Assembly: GCA_947561395.2 (NCBI GenBank)
Contig: OX387183.1
Location: forward strand, 2,923,883-2,987,882
Length of the DNA: 64,000 nucleotides
Reading direction: 5' to 3'
Source of the DNA: Buxus sempervirens
Taxonomy: Eukaryota; Streptophyta; Magnoliopsida; Buxales; Buxaceae
Part shown: positions 36,032-46,737 of the stretch, piece by piece
Position numbering within the stretch: the stretch's first letter is position 1
Layout: every line of letters begins with the position of its first letter
Notes under the pieces: model-generated
What the model was told of the DNA's origin: nothing
Databases searched by the model: none
What the model saw: only the letters and a program-made list of their open reading frames with translations
Position numbers and translations under genes: made by a program

Positions 36032-37107
36032 CCAGAAATACCTTTTTTTGTGTTTTGGTGTTTCTTGCCGGATTTTATGATGATTTTTCACTAAACCAAG
36101 CAAACCTGCAGGGTTCCTGGGCCATCCGGGAACCCAATTTGGGACCTGGACCATAGTCCAATTTGGTGCACCTAGTGGGCCTTCCAACGGGGCCCACCAA
36201 GCCCAATGAGTCCAAAAGCATGCAAATAAGTAAGTTAAGTAAACTAATTGAACCGGGTGGGCCAAACCCAATGCGGCCCACCCGAACCTTGATGTGCGGA
36301 ATGTTGTGGATTGCATGGTTTGGCTGAGACCCAGGGCTAAGGCCTATCGGGCCCGCCAAAGCCCACTAACCAAACCAAGTGTGGGTTTAAACCCTAACTT
36401 CATGAGATTCGGGCTTTCAAGCCCGGAACTGGACTACAGGCCCCAAGCCCAACGTCCAAAATATCTTGCGAAATTTAAATAAAGATAAATTGAAAACACT
36501 TTGGCATCCATCATGGGGGCCCACCCAGGGGCCCGCAAACCAATGCAGACCAACCTTTTGCATGAAAATCACCTAAAATTCCAACTTAAATAATTAAGTA
36601 CAATCAACTCACTAACCTAAAGCCCAAAGGGCCTCCTAGGACTAGACAGAGGCCCACCAAGGGATTTGTGGGCTCGAACCAGCCCACCAAGGACACCGTG
36701 GACCTTCCAACAGGGTCCACCCAGTTAGACTCAGATCACCTGAACTAAATAAGATAAAATCAATGAAAGGGACCCACACCATTCAGGTGGTCCCACCAGA
36801 CCTAACAAAAAAGCATGCTGGATTAGGAATCGGGTGAAGATCAAATAGAATGCTGACTCAAACCAGGGAACCCACGGGACCCATCATCCGACGGGGTGGA
36901 CTGGGGTGTCTACGGACTTCCCCAGACCGCAACCGAGAACCAAACTTAGAATCTCAAGCCGCAGACCAAAAGCCTTAATAGAAGAACTTAGGCACCCAGG
37001 TGTCTGCCTGCACCCTATCAGGCAGTGGCGACTCCAAACAAATCCCGAGGCACGCATCGTTTTGCGCCCGCCTCGTCGTGCGACCGAAATCGGGTGCGTA
37101 CAGGCGC

Positions 37108-37613
37108 TAGGGGCAATACTGGCAAGAAAAAAAGGAAAAAAGAACAAAAAAAAATATAAAGGAAAAATCAGTGGTTGAGTTGATCATGGAAACCCAAGCT
37201 TGAAGAAAAATCAGCACAAGTACTGAAACTGAGCAGATTGGGTAATACGGTCAATTCTGAAAAAAAGGCATTTGGGGATGACTCTAAAGGTCCTAAGATG
37301 GACGGTTCTGATCCCTCATTATTTTCTGGACTACCCTTTTCATTATTTAACCTGGTTCTAATTCCTTTAATTATAGGTGATTAAGTGCATGGACCAAATT
37401 TCAAAAAATAAAAAAAATATAAAAAGGAAAAATTATACTTTGGCCAGTGATGAGAAATCAAATACTTTTCATAAAACCTTTGTTTTTACAAGCATCTGAG
37501 CATTCTGAGGTCAATAATATAAAAATTTTAGTTTGAATTGAATACTTTGGCTTTCCACTATTGGAGTTCAATTTCGTACAAAGGTATGAAAGAAAAATGT
37601 GCAGGAAATAAAG
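37108..37613 (-). other. 3' spacer of B, between LTR F and antisense block
   Basis: Continues the pol-distal spacer after F; inverted homologue of 47236-46733 in C. It contains the undisturbed equivalent of B's own target site (GGAAA at 37604-37608). No gene. Confidence 0.7.
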
Positions 37614-39347
37614 CTAATCTCTGTCTCCTAGCTGCTCCTCAAGCTCCCGAATCCGAGCTGCTTGAGCTGCGATAACTCCAGAAGCCCCCTCTGCAACGGG
37701 ATCACTCAAGAAGAAAATGACCTCATCTAAAAGAGTCTGCCTAATCCTCATGCTCCTAAGGTTGGCTAAAGCATCCTGATGCTTCTGCCGCAGTGCTCGG
37801 ACTTCAAGACAGCGGGCCTGCCTATGCTCCTCAAGTTGCTTCTCCATAGCCAAGCAGCGAGATACCTGCTCTGCAAGTTGTCTTTCCATGTCAAGGCCCC
37901 GTATCCTAAGCTCCTGGACCTCTCGTACCCATATCTGCTGAAGTCGCTTGTGGGAAGCTCTCTCAGACTCTAAAATATCCTCATAAGTAGGAGCCAAGAC
38001 TGCGGGAGGATCTTCGGGTACTGGTGCCTGACTCTGTATCTGCTCCTTGATCTAGAAGAGATAGTCCTTCACATGGGCTTCTGAGAAGACGGGGCTACGC
38101 ATGAAGCGAACATATGACCACTCCCTCATCAACCAGGTATTCAGCTTCATGGTAGCTGGAGAAAGGGGCCCAAGATGATCCTCATACCCACTTGGGATCA
38201 TAATCCCCTGGGTCGCTCTGAACTGACGAAGGACCCACAGAGGAAGATACAGCACTGCATGTCTTAGGCCAGCTAGAATCAAAAAGTTGCGGTCACGAAA
38301 GCTAATCACTGTCTCTGCATTGGGATGATAAGTACCAGGCCATCTCACCTAGTCATCCTGAAGTGAACCCAAGAAAGTGAACCAGCCCTGTTTGCCTCCT
38401 GGAATATCGGGACACCCCCGGTTGCTCATCAAGGTGGGGACTTTCAAGCTCGGGAAGAAGTGTCGATTGATTTCTTCAATCTGACTCAGATGATCAAGTA
38501 GCCAAAGCTGCAAAGGAGAAGAGATATATCAGCACATTGTAAAAGGAAAAAAAAAAGCAAAAAAGCAACAAAAAAAAAGCAAAAAGAAAGCAAAAAAGCA
38601 AAAAAATAATAAATAAATAAATAAATAATTCTTTTTTACCTGCAGGATCTGGGCACATGCTAGGAAGCGTTTCGACTTCCTATTGTAGCAATCAGTCAAG
38701 GCCTGATACATCCCAGCAAAAATCATAGGGGCCAACATCTCCCTCTCCCTAACCTGGCATATCACTGAAATCAAGGCCAAGTCCACCTCATCATCATCCC
38801 GTGGGAAAAGCAGCTGGTTGACCACTATCAGGGTCAAGGCGTTGAACCGGGCTTCCTTGTTCTCCCCCCTCAAAAGCTTCTCAGTCAAAAAAGCCTTAGG
38901 CAAAGTCAGAAGGGTGTCAGAATCCCCTAAATCCTTCTTCCCTATGCCTAGGAAAGTAGAAGCCTCTTTCTTGTAGCTGGGCCGGAGGGGCGGGTTCACT
39001 ACCTTCTTTGCAAACCTCAAGCCCAGGATGGTTTCCACCTCCTCAATGGTTGGGGTCATCTCATGGGTCCCAAAACAGAAAAGGTTGAGGTCGGGTACCC
39101 AGTGACCAATCATGGCCTCTATAATCTCCCACTTGAAGGGAACCTTTGGAATGAGCAGGGTGTGGCCTAGATTGGTGGAATCCCATCTCCTCTCCTCATC
39201 AAGAGTCATAGAGTTAACCCATCTTGTGTAAAAAGAGTCCATAGGGTTGTACCTAGTAAGATTAGGTGGTTTTGATTTAAAGGGCTGTTTTGCAGGGGAG
39301 GAAGTGTGGACAAACAATAATGGGGCAGAAGATGATCCGGATTCCAT
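37614..39347 (-). pseudogene. aORF2 of element B: DUF7745/PMD-like protein with coiled coil, antisense
   Basis: ATG at 39347 (CCAATGG), as in the copy at 18313-20052. Motifs: YNPMDSFYTRWVNSM, FKWEIIEAMIGHWVPDLNLF, FGTHEMTPTIEEVETILGL, a hydrophobic LTLIVVNQLLFPRDDDEVDL part, and a C-terminal coiled coil (ILESERASHKRLQQIWVREV to IRELEEQLGDRD). A GT...AG intron-like gap (about 38640-38510) carries an A-rich tract. The protein is probably a structural or binding partner, with its function unknown. Both copies share the layout, which argues that the block belongs to the element family rather than being a chance insertion. Not fully open. Confidence 0.75.
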
Positions 39348-39456
39348 TGGAGTTGATGGGAGCAAGCTAGAACTTAAGGGGAGGAAGAAAAAGGCGAAAA
39401 AGGGGGTTTCTAAACTCAAAAACTCGTAGAAAATACGCAAATCCCGAGGCTGGTTG

Positions 39457-39618
39457 CATTTATAGCATCTTTTAATGTTCTGGTAACTCAGACCGGATAA
39501 AAAAGGTTTTATTCATATCCGGTTAAGTATACCGGATACAAAGGGGACCATGTGTATACGGTATACTATACCGGATACAAAGAACAATCAATGTATCCGG
39601 TCTGATATACCGGATACA
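39457..39618 (-). promoter_or_regulatory. aORF2 promoter of B: palindrome array plus TATA
   Basis: Four GTATCCGG-type units, the last one degenerate (39618-39480), then TATAAATG (39464-39457) on the minus strand, in GCTATAAATGCAACCAGCC. The C copy reads GCTATAAATACAACCAGCC, so array, TATA box and downstream leader are all conserved. Confidence 0.8.
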
Positions 39619-39826
39619 AAGGAAAAATGCAAAAAAAAAGAGTAAAGGGAGGAAAATCCGAATTTTTTACCTGTTTTACCTGTGTACAAGTCATAATTGC
39701 ATGAAATGGAAAAGAAAAGAAGTACAAGACAAGAGAGAATGAATAAAAAAAATTTTTCATATATAAATGCAAGTCTCTTTGTACAAAGGATGATGGTATA
39801 AATACAGAAAAAAAAATCCTAATCTA

Positions 39827-42489
39827 CTACTCCTGTGCAGGATCATCCCCGCGTCCTCGGCCGCGTCCACCTCTACGGCCTCTCCCTCGAAGCGATCGGC
39901 CCCTAGAGTAGGCCAGAATGCGCTCGGCTGCATGACGAGGAAGCCGATCCACCACTTGCTGAATCTGATACTCCAAGCAATACTCCTCAAGGTCTGGGGG
40001 CGGAGCAAGAGCAGAATCTGGAGAGGATGCCTCGGGCTCAGCACGAGTAGGCTCGACTGGACCCACAGATCCAGAAGGTCCAGCAGCATCAGAGGAAGGG
40101 CCAGGAGCAGAAGTATCTGGGTCAATAGAAAAAAATCAGAAAATTGAGATATAAGGAGGAACCAAAGAGGAAAATTAAAAGAGAACATACCAGGAATGTC
40201 TACAGCAGGAACCAGAGGATCCGGCTCATCAGGACCAGCCGCTGGGGCACCCTCGGGATCAGCAACCCGAGCTGGAGACAGATCAGGAACAGAGAAGTTA
40301 GGCTCGTAGGCAGCATCCTGATCATGGACCGGGCCCTGCACAAGTCAAAAAGCCATATCAAAATAACAGAAACAGGGAAATAAAAGAAATGAAATTATAA
40401 GAAGACCAGATACCTATCTAGCCTGGAGCTCAGCAACTAGGGCCTCCAGCTCTCTGATCCTAGCATCCCTCTGGGCCACAACCGCGTCGTGCTCGGCGAT
40501 CATATCATCAATCGCGGCCCGCTAGCTCTCGAATCGATCCCGGATGGTATTCAGCTCGTGTACCTGCCAACAAGAACAGAAGTAGGGTCAGAAATACATA
40601 AGGGAAGAAAAGAGGATAAAAATATGAAGATTACAAGGCTTACCGTGTCCTCATGGACTCGGATGCAGATCCCACCAATCTCAGTCACCCCGGCACGAGT
40701 GGGTCGATCCATCAAGCACCCAATAGATACTCTCTGGAACCACTCGTCGTAATCCCCAGCTACTGTGAGCCCCTCCGCATCCAGGAAATGATCGAGCTGA
40801 TCCACATCAAAGCCCGGTAGGAGTGTGTCGGGACCCACAGGAGGAGGAGGAACGGGGATACGAAATGCGCCAGTGTGCTGGTAGTACAGGCGCTCTCCCA
40901 AGTACATCACCCTACCAAGCCTCCCAAGGAAGCACTGGTAGGGCTGACGTCGCCGGTCTCTATCAAAGGCGTCCTGTACAGCCATCTCATGGGCCACTCC
41001 GACATCCACGTCATCAAAGCATGCCAGAAGGAGTTGCAAGGAGGAAAAATAGTCAGATACAGTCAAGGTGCAGGAAAAGAAACAAAAGGGAAGAGGCAAA
41101 GAATTCACATCGGATCGTCGGGCGCGGTCCAAGTGCACCCAAGCAGTACAAGGCTGACTCCTATCAGCATCTCGGACCTGGGCCGACCACCGTAAAGCCA
41201 CAGGAAAATCCGCGACCTCAGGTACCGGGGATGGGCGGAAGAAAGTCATATAGGTGTACATGAACACCTAGCAAAAGAAAAATCAGTCAGAAAAAAAAAG
41301 CATAAGGGATTAAACCAGACAGATGAATTCAATACCTACAGAATCTGCCAGAAGAACCGGCTGCTGACTCCATCACCTCTCGGGGACGCCAGGCCTCAAA
41401 CCGCTCGGCACAGCCCGGCTAGGATGGTCCCATATATAAGCCGACCCCATGCTAGCTGGCGGGTCTGATGAAAATCTCTCAAGGCGTCTAAGAAGAGTGG
41501 GCTGACACTGGTGGTATCCTCTGGGAAGAAGCAGCTCCCGAGCATCAGCAGGAATACATGGCGGAAGATAGGGACAAAAGCGGCATCCTCCACAGAAATG
41601 GTCTCATGCCTCCCCTCATAATGTAGAGCCAGGCTCTCCCTCAACCAACTAATAGAGAGGCAACCACTCCACCCATCCCAAGCAGCATGAGGCAGGTCCG
41701 GATACCCCAGGAGGAGGCCAATATCCTCTGCAGAAGGCCGATCCAAGACGATGGTCCGCCCCATCAAAGGAATGCCGGTAATCATCACAAAATCGGAAGG
41801 GCGGATCCCTAGCTCCACGTCCGGAAGGTGGAAAGACTGAGTCTTCGGAAAATACCTCTCCATCATAGCAAAAATGAGTGGGCGGTCGGCTCTGAATGAT
41901 GGGATGCTGAGAAAATGATCCAAATGGCACCTCCCAAACTCGCGCTTGAGGGCCGGAGAAAGCGACTGAGCCAACTCGCTAAATCTCCCCCAACTACCTC
42001 GCAAATGGGAAGAATGATAGGGAAGCGGCACGTTAGCCCTGATGCACATAGAGGGGTGGCTATCCAAGCCGCTGAGGAGCTCTGTATCATGAACAGATGC
42101 TCTCAGCTCCTCAAAAACCCCTGACAGAGCTACAGCAGTACCATCCTGAGCCGCACCTCTAGCTCTGCCACGGCCTCGGCCTCTGCCACGGCCTCCCTCG
42201 CCCTCAAGGGTCTGATCCTAAACTCTGCCTCGGCCTCTGCCTCGACCGCGAGCAGGAGCTACAGCGGGCTAAAGTTCAAAGGAAAAATGTGAAGGTTGTG
42301 TGGGAAAGGAGAATAGAAGAAAAGAAAGAAAGAAAGAACTTGAAAGCCTACCTCAGCAGAGCTCTCTCTGGCGTCACCTAATGGCTCAGACAAGGTGGCG
42401 CTGGAACTCACCTCTGTCCGAGCCCGCGAAGTGGAGGGCTGATCAGCCGGGTCAGCCTCCTCTCTAACTCGAGAACGACTCCTAGTCAT
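39827..42489 (-). pseudogene. aORF1 of element B: plant mobile domain protein, antisense
   Basis: A likely ATG is at 42489 (MTRSRSRVREEADPADQ), right after an acceptor-like CCCTGTGTAG. A short RG-rich piece (about 42270-42150) is followed by the PMD: FAMMERYFPKTQSFHL, VMITGIPLMGRTIVLDRP, FRHVFLLMLGSCFFPED, AWGRLIYGTILAGLC. Then come a GRVMYLGERLYYQHTG part, a small coil, a Pro/Ala-rich stretch and a basic RG-rich tail (about 39895-39845). Pieces are separated by short intron-like gaps. It keeps the 5' part that the C copy lacks. PMD proteins are nuclear in plants; a role in counteracting or steering silencing of the element is an inference. Fossil copy. Confidence 0.78.
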
Positions 42490-43503
42490 CTACACAGGGA
42501 AGTGTTTTATGAATTTCAGTTTAAACTTATGAGATTTTGCTTTACTTTCGGTTTAGGTTGCAGTTCACATTCAGTCTTACTTGATTTTTTCCAAATTATC
42601 GTGAATTGTGCCTCGAGGGTATTTTATCTGTTCCAGTGCAAAGTTTTCTAAAATAATGAGTATTTCCATTTGGTAAAATCCTAATGCTAAAGCTTTTTAA
42701 GGATATCTGCAAGGATTAATAGTTGCTAAATTGTTGCAAGATTGCCACATGCAAAAGATCTTAATTGATCAAAGACTAAGGTTGTGAAACCCAAAGGTCA
42801 ATCCAGGAAAAGCCCTAGCAGTCAAAGCACCTCTTTGGTCAAGAGCATGCTAAAATCCGATCAGAAAAGAACGGGATCATAACATGGCATGTGAAAAATG
42901 CGAAGTTCTCAGACACTGTCAAAGATATCATGTTCTAAAAATTGCAGCTCGATAACAGCATGCAATCAACTCCAAAACCACAAGTGGAGAACTTGCTTTG
43001 AAGATATCAAAGGGATAACGTCAAATGTGGTCAAGAACAAGTCATGGGAAAATCATGTCAGGTGGAGCATTATTTTAAGTTAGGAATCAGAGCATGGTTG
43101 AAAACAAATCATATCATTCAGAACATGTTGAAATGAGATAAGCAATTCAGTCCATCACTGGCAGGCAATTCCAAGGTCTAAGGCAACAAACCATGGTCAT
43201 CAGGAATCATAAAGCAAATGGCAGAGAAAATGTGGCATGGCATCAAGTCTGAAAAATCCAGCATCCACAATATAAAGAGTTTATGAGCAAATTCGTCCAA
43301 ATACGATCATTATGCAGGGATTCAATAGCAAATACAAAATCTGATCCTATGCACTTGTGAAGAACAAAGGAGAAAAGTGGCATCTAATCATGCTTAATCA
43401 AGTCAAGGCACAATCTGTGGAGAATTAACTGTTTGCAATTTTAAAATAGTGTCGATAGCTAAAGCAGGCTATTGGAAAATCAGTGATGAGTTCAAAGACT
43501 TAC
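42490..43503 (-). other. probable 5' leader intron of aORF1 (B)
   Basis: On the minus strand, GATTTCAG/GTAAGTC at 43504/43503 is a near-consensus donor and CCCTGTGTAG/ATGACT at 42490/42489 an acceptor directly before the ATG. The 1.0 kb between is AT-rich and has no convincing coding frame. The leader exon would run from the TATA box near 43825 to 43504. Confidence 0.55.
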
Positions 43504-43808
43504 CTGAAATCGGAAGCAGGAAATTGGCTGTGGTAAGTAAGAGCAAGGAGGCACGAAATGCTCGAGTCGCTGATGCTGAGGTGAAGTTATCAATCGATGG
43601 GAGTCGAGCGAAAAACCAAGGAACCAAACCAGGGTTCGGTCGCAGCAGCAGGGAGTGAGTGTCGCCGGCGTAAATAGCAGTCGCCGGAGCTCCAAGAGTC
43701 GTCGGAAATGGCCGGAGAAGGAAGGAGGACCGTCGGTCGTCGAAGAAGGAAAGAGCTGTAGCCGGTCTGAGTAATCGAAGAAGGAAGAAAAGAATGTGAA
43801 AAGTCACG

Positions 43809-43899
43809 GTCGCGCGCGACTTATAAAGCAGTGTGTATCCGGTGACTCAGGCCGGATACACACGAGCCCTGCCTTATCCGGTATGTTATACCGGATACA
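43809..43899 (-). promoter_or_regulatory. aORF1 promoter of B: two palindromes, TATA-like box, GC palindrome
   Basis: Reading on the minus strand: two GTATCCGG units (43899-43832), then GCTTTATAAGTC (TATA-like, about 43829-43820), then the perfect palindrome GTCGCGCGCGAC (43820-43809). The compact order resembles the aORF2 promoter. Confidence 0.7.
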
Positions 43900-44408
43900 A
43901 AAAAAAGAAAAAAAAAAGAGAAAAAGAAATGAAAAAAGGAAAAAAGAAAAAAAAGGGAAAAAAGGAAAAAGAAAAAAAAGGAAAAAAAAGAAAAAAAAGA
44001 GCAAAAAATGCGCTGCAAAATTCACTATTTTCTCACAAAATCCTATTTTTGCCTTAAAATCCACCTCACGGCCATGAGAGCTCAGTGGAATTTAGGACAA
44101 CTCTGGGAAATTTGCTAGTCAAAAGGAGGATATCCACTCAATTGTAACTTGGTTTGATAAAAAATCAGTTTTCAAAAATCCTATTTTTGGGCTTAAAATC
44201 CACTTCACAGCCACAAGAGCTCAGTGGAATTTAAGAACTCTTGGAGAGATGCCCCCCTTAAAGTTAGGGCTTTTTGGCAAATCTTCACTCAGAAATTGTT
44301 TTTTACAAAATTGAATTGAATCAAGCAAATCATGCTTAAGGGAGTGCAATTTGGGCTTGTCTAATCTTTGCAACTCACTGCTTCGTAGCTCCCGCAAAGC
44401 GGGGCAGT
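43900..44408 (+). other. 3' end of B internal region with A-rich tract, short duplication and PPT-like site
   Basis: An AAAAG-rich tract (43900-44010) gives spurious Lys/Phe-rich ORFs on both strands. A unit around GAGCTCAGTGGAATTTA occurs at about 44078 and 44217 (spacing near 140 bp). GCAAAGCGGGGCAGT (44394-44408), purine-rich, directly precedes the 3' LTR and is the likely polypurine tract. Confidence 0.6.
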
Positions 44409-46732
44409 TGTAGACACCCCAAATTGCACAAACAATCATCAAAAATCATTATCTCCTTGAAAGCCAGCACAGAAAGTGAAGAAAATGAATTTTTACCTGT
44501 ATCCAGCAACTCAGGCCGGATACAAGTAGTCCTCTTTGTATCCGGTGACCAATACCGGATACAAGCAATCCTTAGTGTATCCGGTATTATATACCGGATA
44601 CCTTAAGGACCTTGTGTATCCGGCCTGATATACCGGATACATAAGTTTTGCTCAAAATTAAGGTTTTCCGAGAGCTTTTCACTTTTACCATCATATCCCT
44701 CATTAAATGAGTGGAAATCTCGGAAATAGCCTTAGGGTTAAGGTTGGTGGGCTATAGACATTATGTTGTGTCTACCATTCTCACCAACCCTAACCCTAGC
44801 CTTTGCCTATAAATAGGAGGCTCCTCCTTAAACAAATGGCCATTAACTCTTGTTTGAATTCTCGCCAAGAAGAGCTCCAAGAGAAGAGGGAAACCGCTGC
44901 GGAAGTACTTCCAGAACCCAGGTAAGCCTCAAACCTCTTTTTAATTTTTGTCTTTACATTTCTAGATCTAGATCTCTTCTTCTACCTTTCTGTAGAATAA
45001 GGCCTTCTATGTGTGTGAAAATCCTTCCCCGGCTCAAAGTATCTCGAGACTCCCCCTAGCCGTAAAACGTGGAGGCGGGATCTAGGAGAAACGAGATTGG
45101 GGATTGACCCTAGTGCTAGAACCTATGTAGCATAAAGCCTTTTGATTGATTGTAAACCGTTTCATATTCAAAGTACCCTTGATTATCTTGAAGAACCGTG
45201 TTTAACGGGGAGAGAATACAAAGGGAAACGATAATGGAACGGAACCCTAGGCTGTTTTAGAACCTTATTTTGATGAATATGTATGCATGATATATTGTTA
45301 TATTGATCTTGTATGAGTTTTCACACTTGCACATACATAGCACTATTTTGGCGGGATAGGCTCACATTTGGGGATTTATTACATTCATTGTGATAAATCT
45401 CAAATAAATTGCCTCAATCAATTCTGGAATGTCTTTTGATGATTTTTAAAGGTTTTGTGTTCATCTTGCACGAATTACACACACTTTGTCACATTTTTGC
45501 ATTGGTTTTACTCAAAATGGGCTTTACTTGACAGCAAGTATACCCCAACTTCGGACACTCATAACTTCATCGTCCAGATGAATTTTGGAGTGATTCTAAA
45601 ACCATGGGAAAGGTGAGACTATCTAGTTTATGTCCACCAAATTTTATTAATTTCTATCAAGCGGATTTTTGACACCTCTCTGTCGAAGTTGATTGGTCAG
45701 TTCAGGTTTAAATACAGAACTTGTCACTTCGACGGAGCGCCATGTGTTTGTTTTAAATCCAATTCGAGTGATTTTTGTTTCTGGGTACTCCTTTATGAGT
45801 CTATTTTCAAATCCAGTTGGTTTCATAATTTTTTGACTCCATTTGTATTATTGGTAACAGATTTACTCAGAACTGCTCATCAGTACTTTTCTGGGTAAAT
45901 CTGTGATCCTCGGGGCGTGTTCGGGAAGTCACCCAAGGCACATCCGAACGAGTTTTTGTATGAGGCTAGTTTCTTTTGAAAGAAGGCCTTACAAACTTCA
46001 TTGACACCAAATTTCATGGATTTCTATGGAATAGATTTTTCTAGGTGATTTTCCAAAGTTGCCTACTTGTTGCTTTTAATCATCCCCAGCAGCAACTTTA
46101 AAGGAGCATAACTCCTAGGATTTCAACCGGATTGACTTGAAATTTTGCATGAGTCCCTTATTTACTAAAATCCTTCAAATAGATTTGGTTAGGTTCAATT
46201 TAAAATTGGATTTGAATGATTTCAAGACAAATGGCATTACTTTTTACCAAATTTCCCGGATTTGCCTCTACTTGGTTTTGTGCAACTTGTGCTTTGACTT
46301 CCATCTTTTTGTGATATTCCAGAAGTGATATTGACATAAAAGAGGATCTAGAATCCCTGTGGATTCCTCATGTGAAAATATCACACATTGGCTTAATTCT
46401 TTTCTAATGTTTTTCATGATTTTTTAGCAAGCTTTCTTATTTCTTTTAGCATGAATAACACTTGGCAACCACCTTGTGTGGGTGAATGGGGGTACCTAAC
46501 ACATTCCCCCGTTCATAATCTAATCCCCTTACCCATCTCTGGATTTGATTTTCAAGTAGGGTTATTTTTACCCTAGAATTTGCTTTTTAACCCTTTTTGC
46601 TTATTTTAGATGATTTTGGTGTCCATTCTCACCTCAAAATTATGAATGGTGGTGACTCTCCCAATTTTTACAAAGAGCCCCGCGTGTTGACGGAGGGATG
46701 ATCATTCCGGTGATTTTTTCCCGTGTCTCACA
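44409..46732 (+). repeat. 3' LTR of element B
   Basis: TGTAGACACCCC to GTGTCTCACA, 2324 bp, followed by TSD TTTCC (46733-46737). Palindrome array 44499-44641, TATAAATA at 44808-44815, donor-like site at 44922. It differs from the 5' LTR by a few percent by eye, with the densest differences in the array. Confidence 0.92.
44499..44641 (+). repeat. GTATCCGGC palindrome array, four units (3' LTR of B)
   Basis: Best preserved array: units such as GTATCCGGTGACCAATACCGGATAC and GTATCCGGCCTGATATACCGGATAC. It lies about 165 bp upstream of the TATA box. Confidence 0.92.
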
Positions 46733-46737
46733 TTTCC

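Larger units (their letters stand above)
33016..37102 (+). mobile_element. solo LTR F (Tat/Ogre-like), 4.09 kb
   Basis: TGTAAGCACCTC to GGGTGCGTACA, with a perfect TSD and an empty site in C. It is the longest LTR here. U3 has 148-bp tandem repeats (33125 to about 33520), a palindrome array (33737-33983) and TATAAAAG (33995). A splice-donor-like CCAGGTAAGATCC is at 34295. R/U5 is long and includes C-runs, a small second palindrome pair (35964-36031) and GTGGCGACTCC near the end, like the other LTRs. Short ORFs are not supported as genes. Youngest insertion of this nest. Confidence 0.92.
33011..37107. repeat. TSD GGCGC around solo LTR F
   Basis: GGCGC at 33011-33015 and 37103-37107. The empty site (GGCGC once, in CGTAACTGGCGCTAGGGGC) is preserved in element C at 47237-47241 on the minus strand. 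Confidence 0.93.
20063..46732 (+). mobile_element. element B: 26.7-kb Tat/Ogre-like Ty3/Gypsy retrotransposon, complete in outline
   Basis: Order: 5' LTR 20063-22389, PBS 22392-22410, leader with tandem repeats, gag, protease, G-patch-like segment, RT, RNase H, second RNase H, integrase (to 32538), 3' spacer interrupted by solo LTR F, antisense gene block (37614-42489) with its promoters, purine-rich tract, 3' LTR 44409-46732, with TSD TTTCC at both ends. Without F it is about 22.6 kb, in the size range of Ogre elements. It is whole in layout, but gag-pol has at least half a dozen breaks, so it is not autonomous. The LTR pair differs by a few percent by eye, suggesting an insertion of about one to a few million years. 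Confidence 0.9.

Noticed and set aside
43796-44077. Lys-rich and Phe-rich ORFs
   Set aside because: Product of an AAAAG-type tract before the 3' LTR of B.
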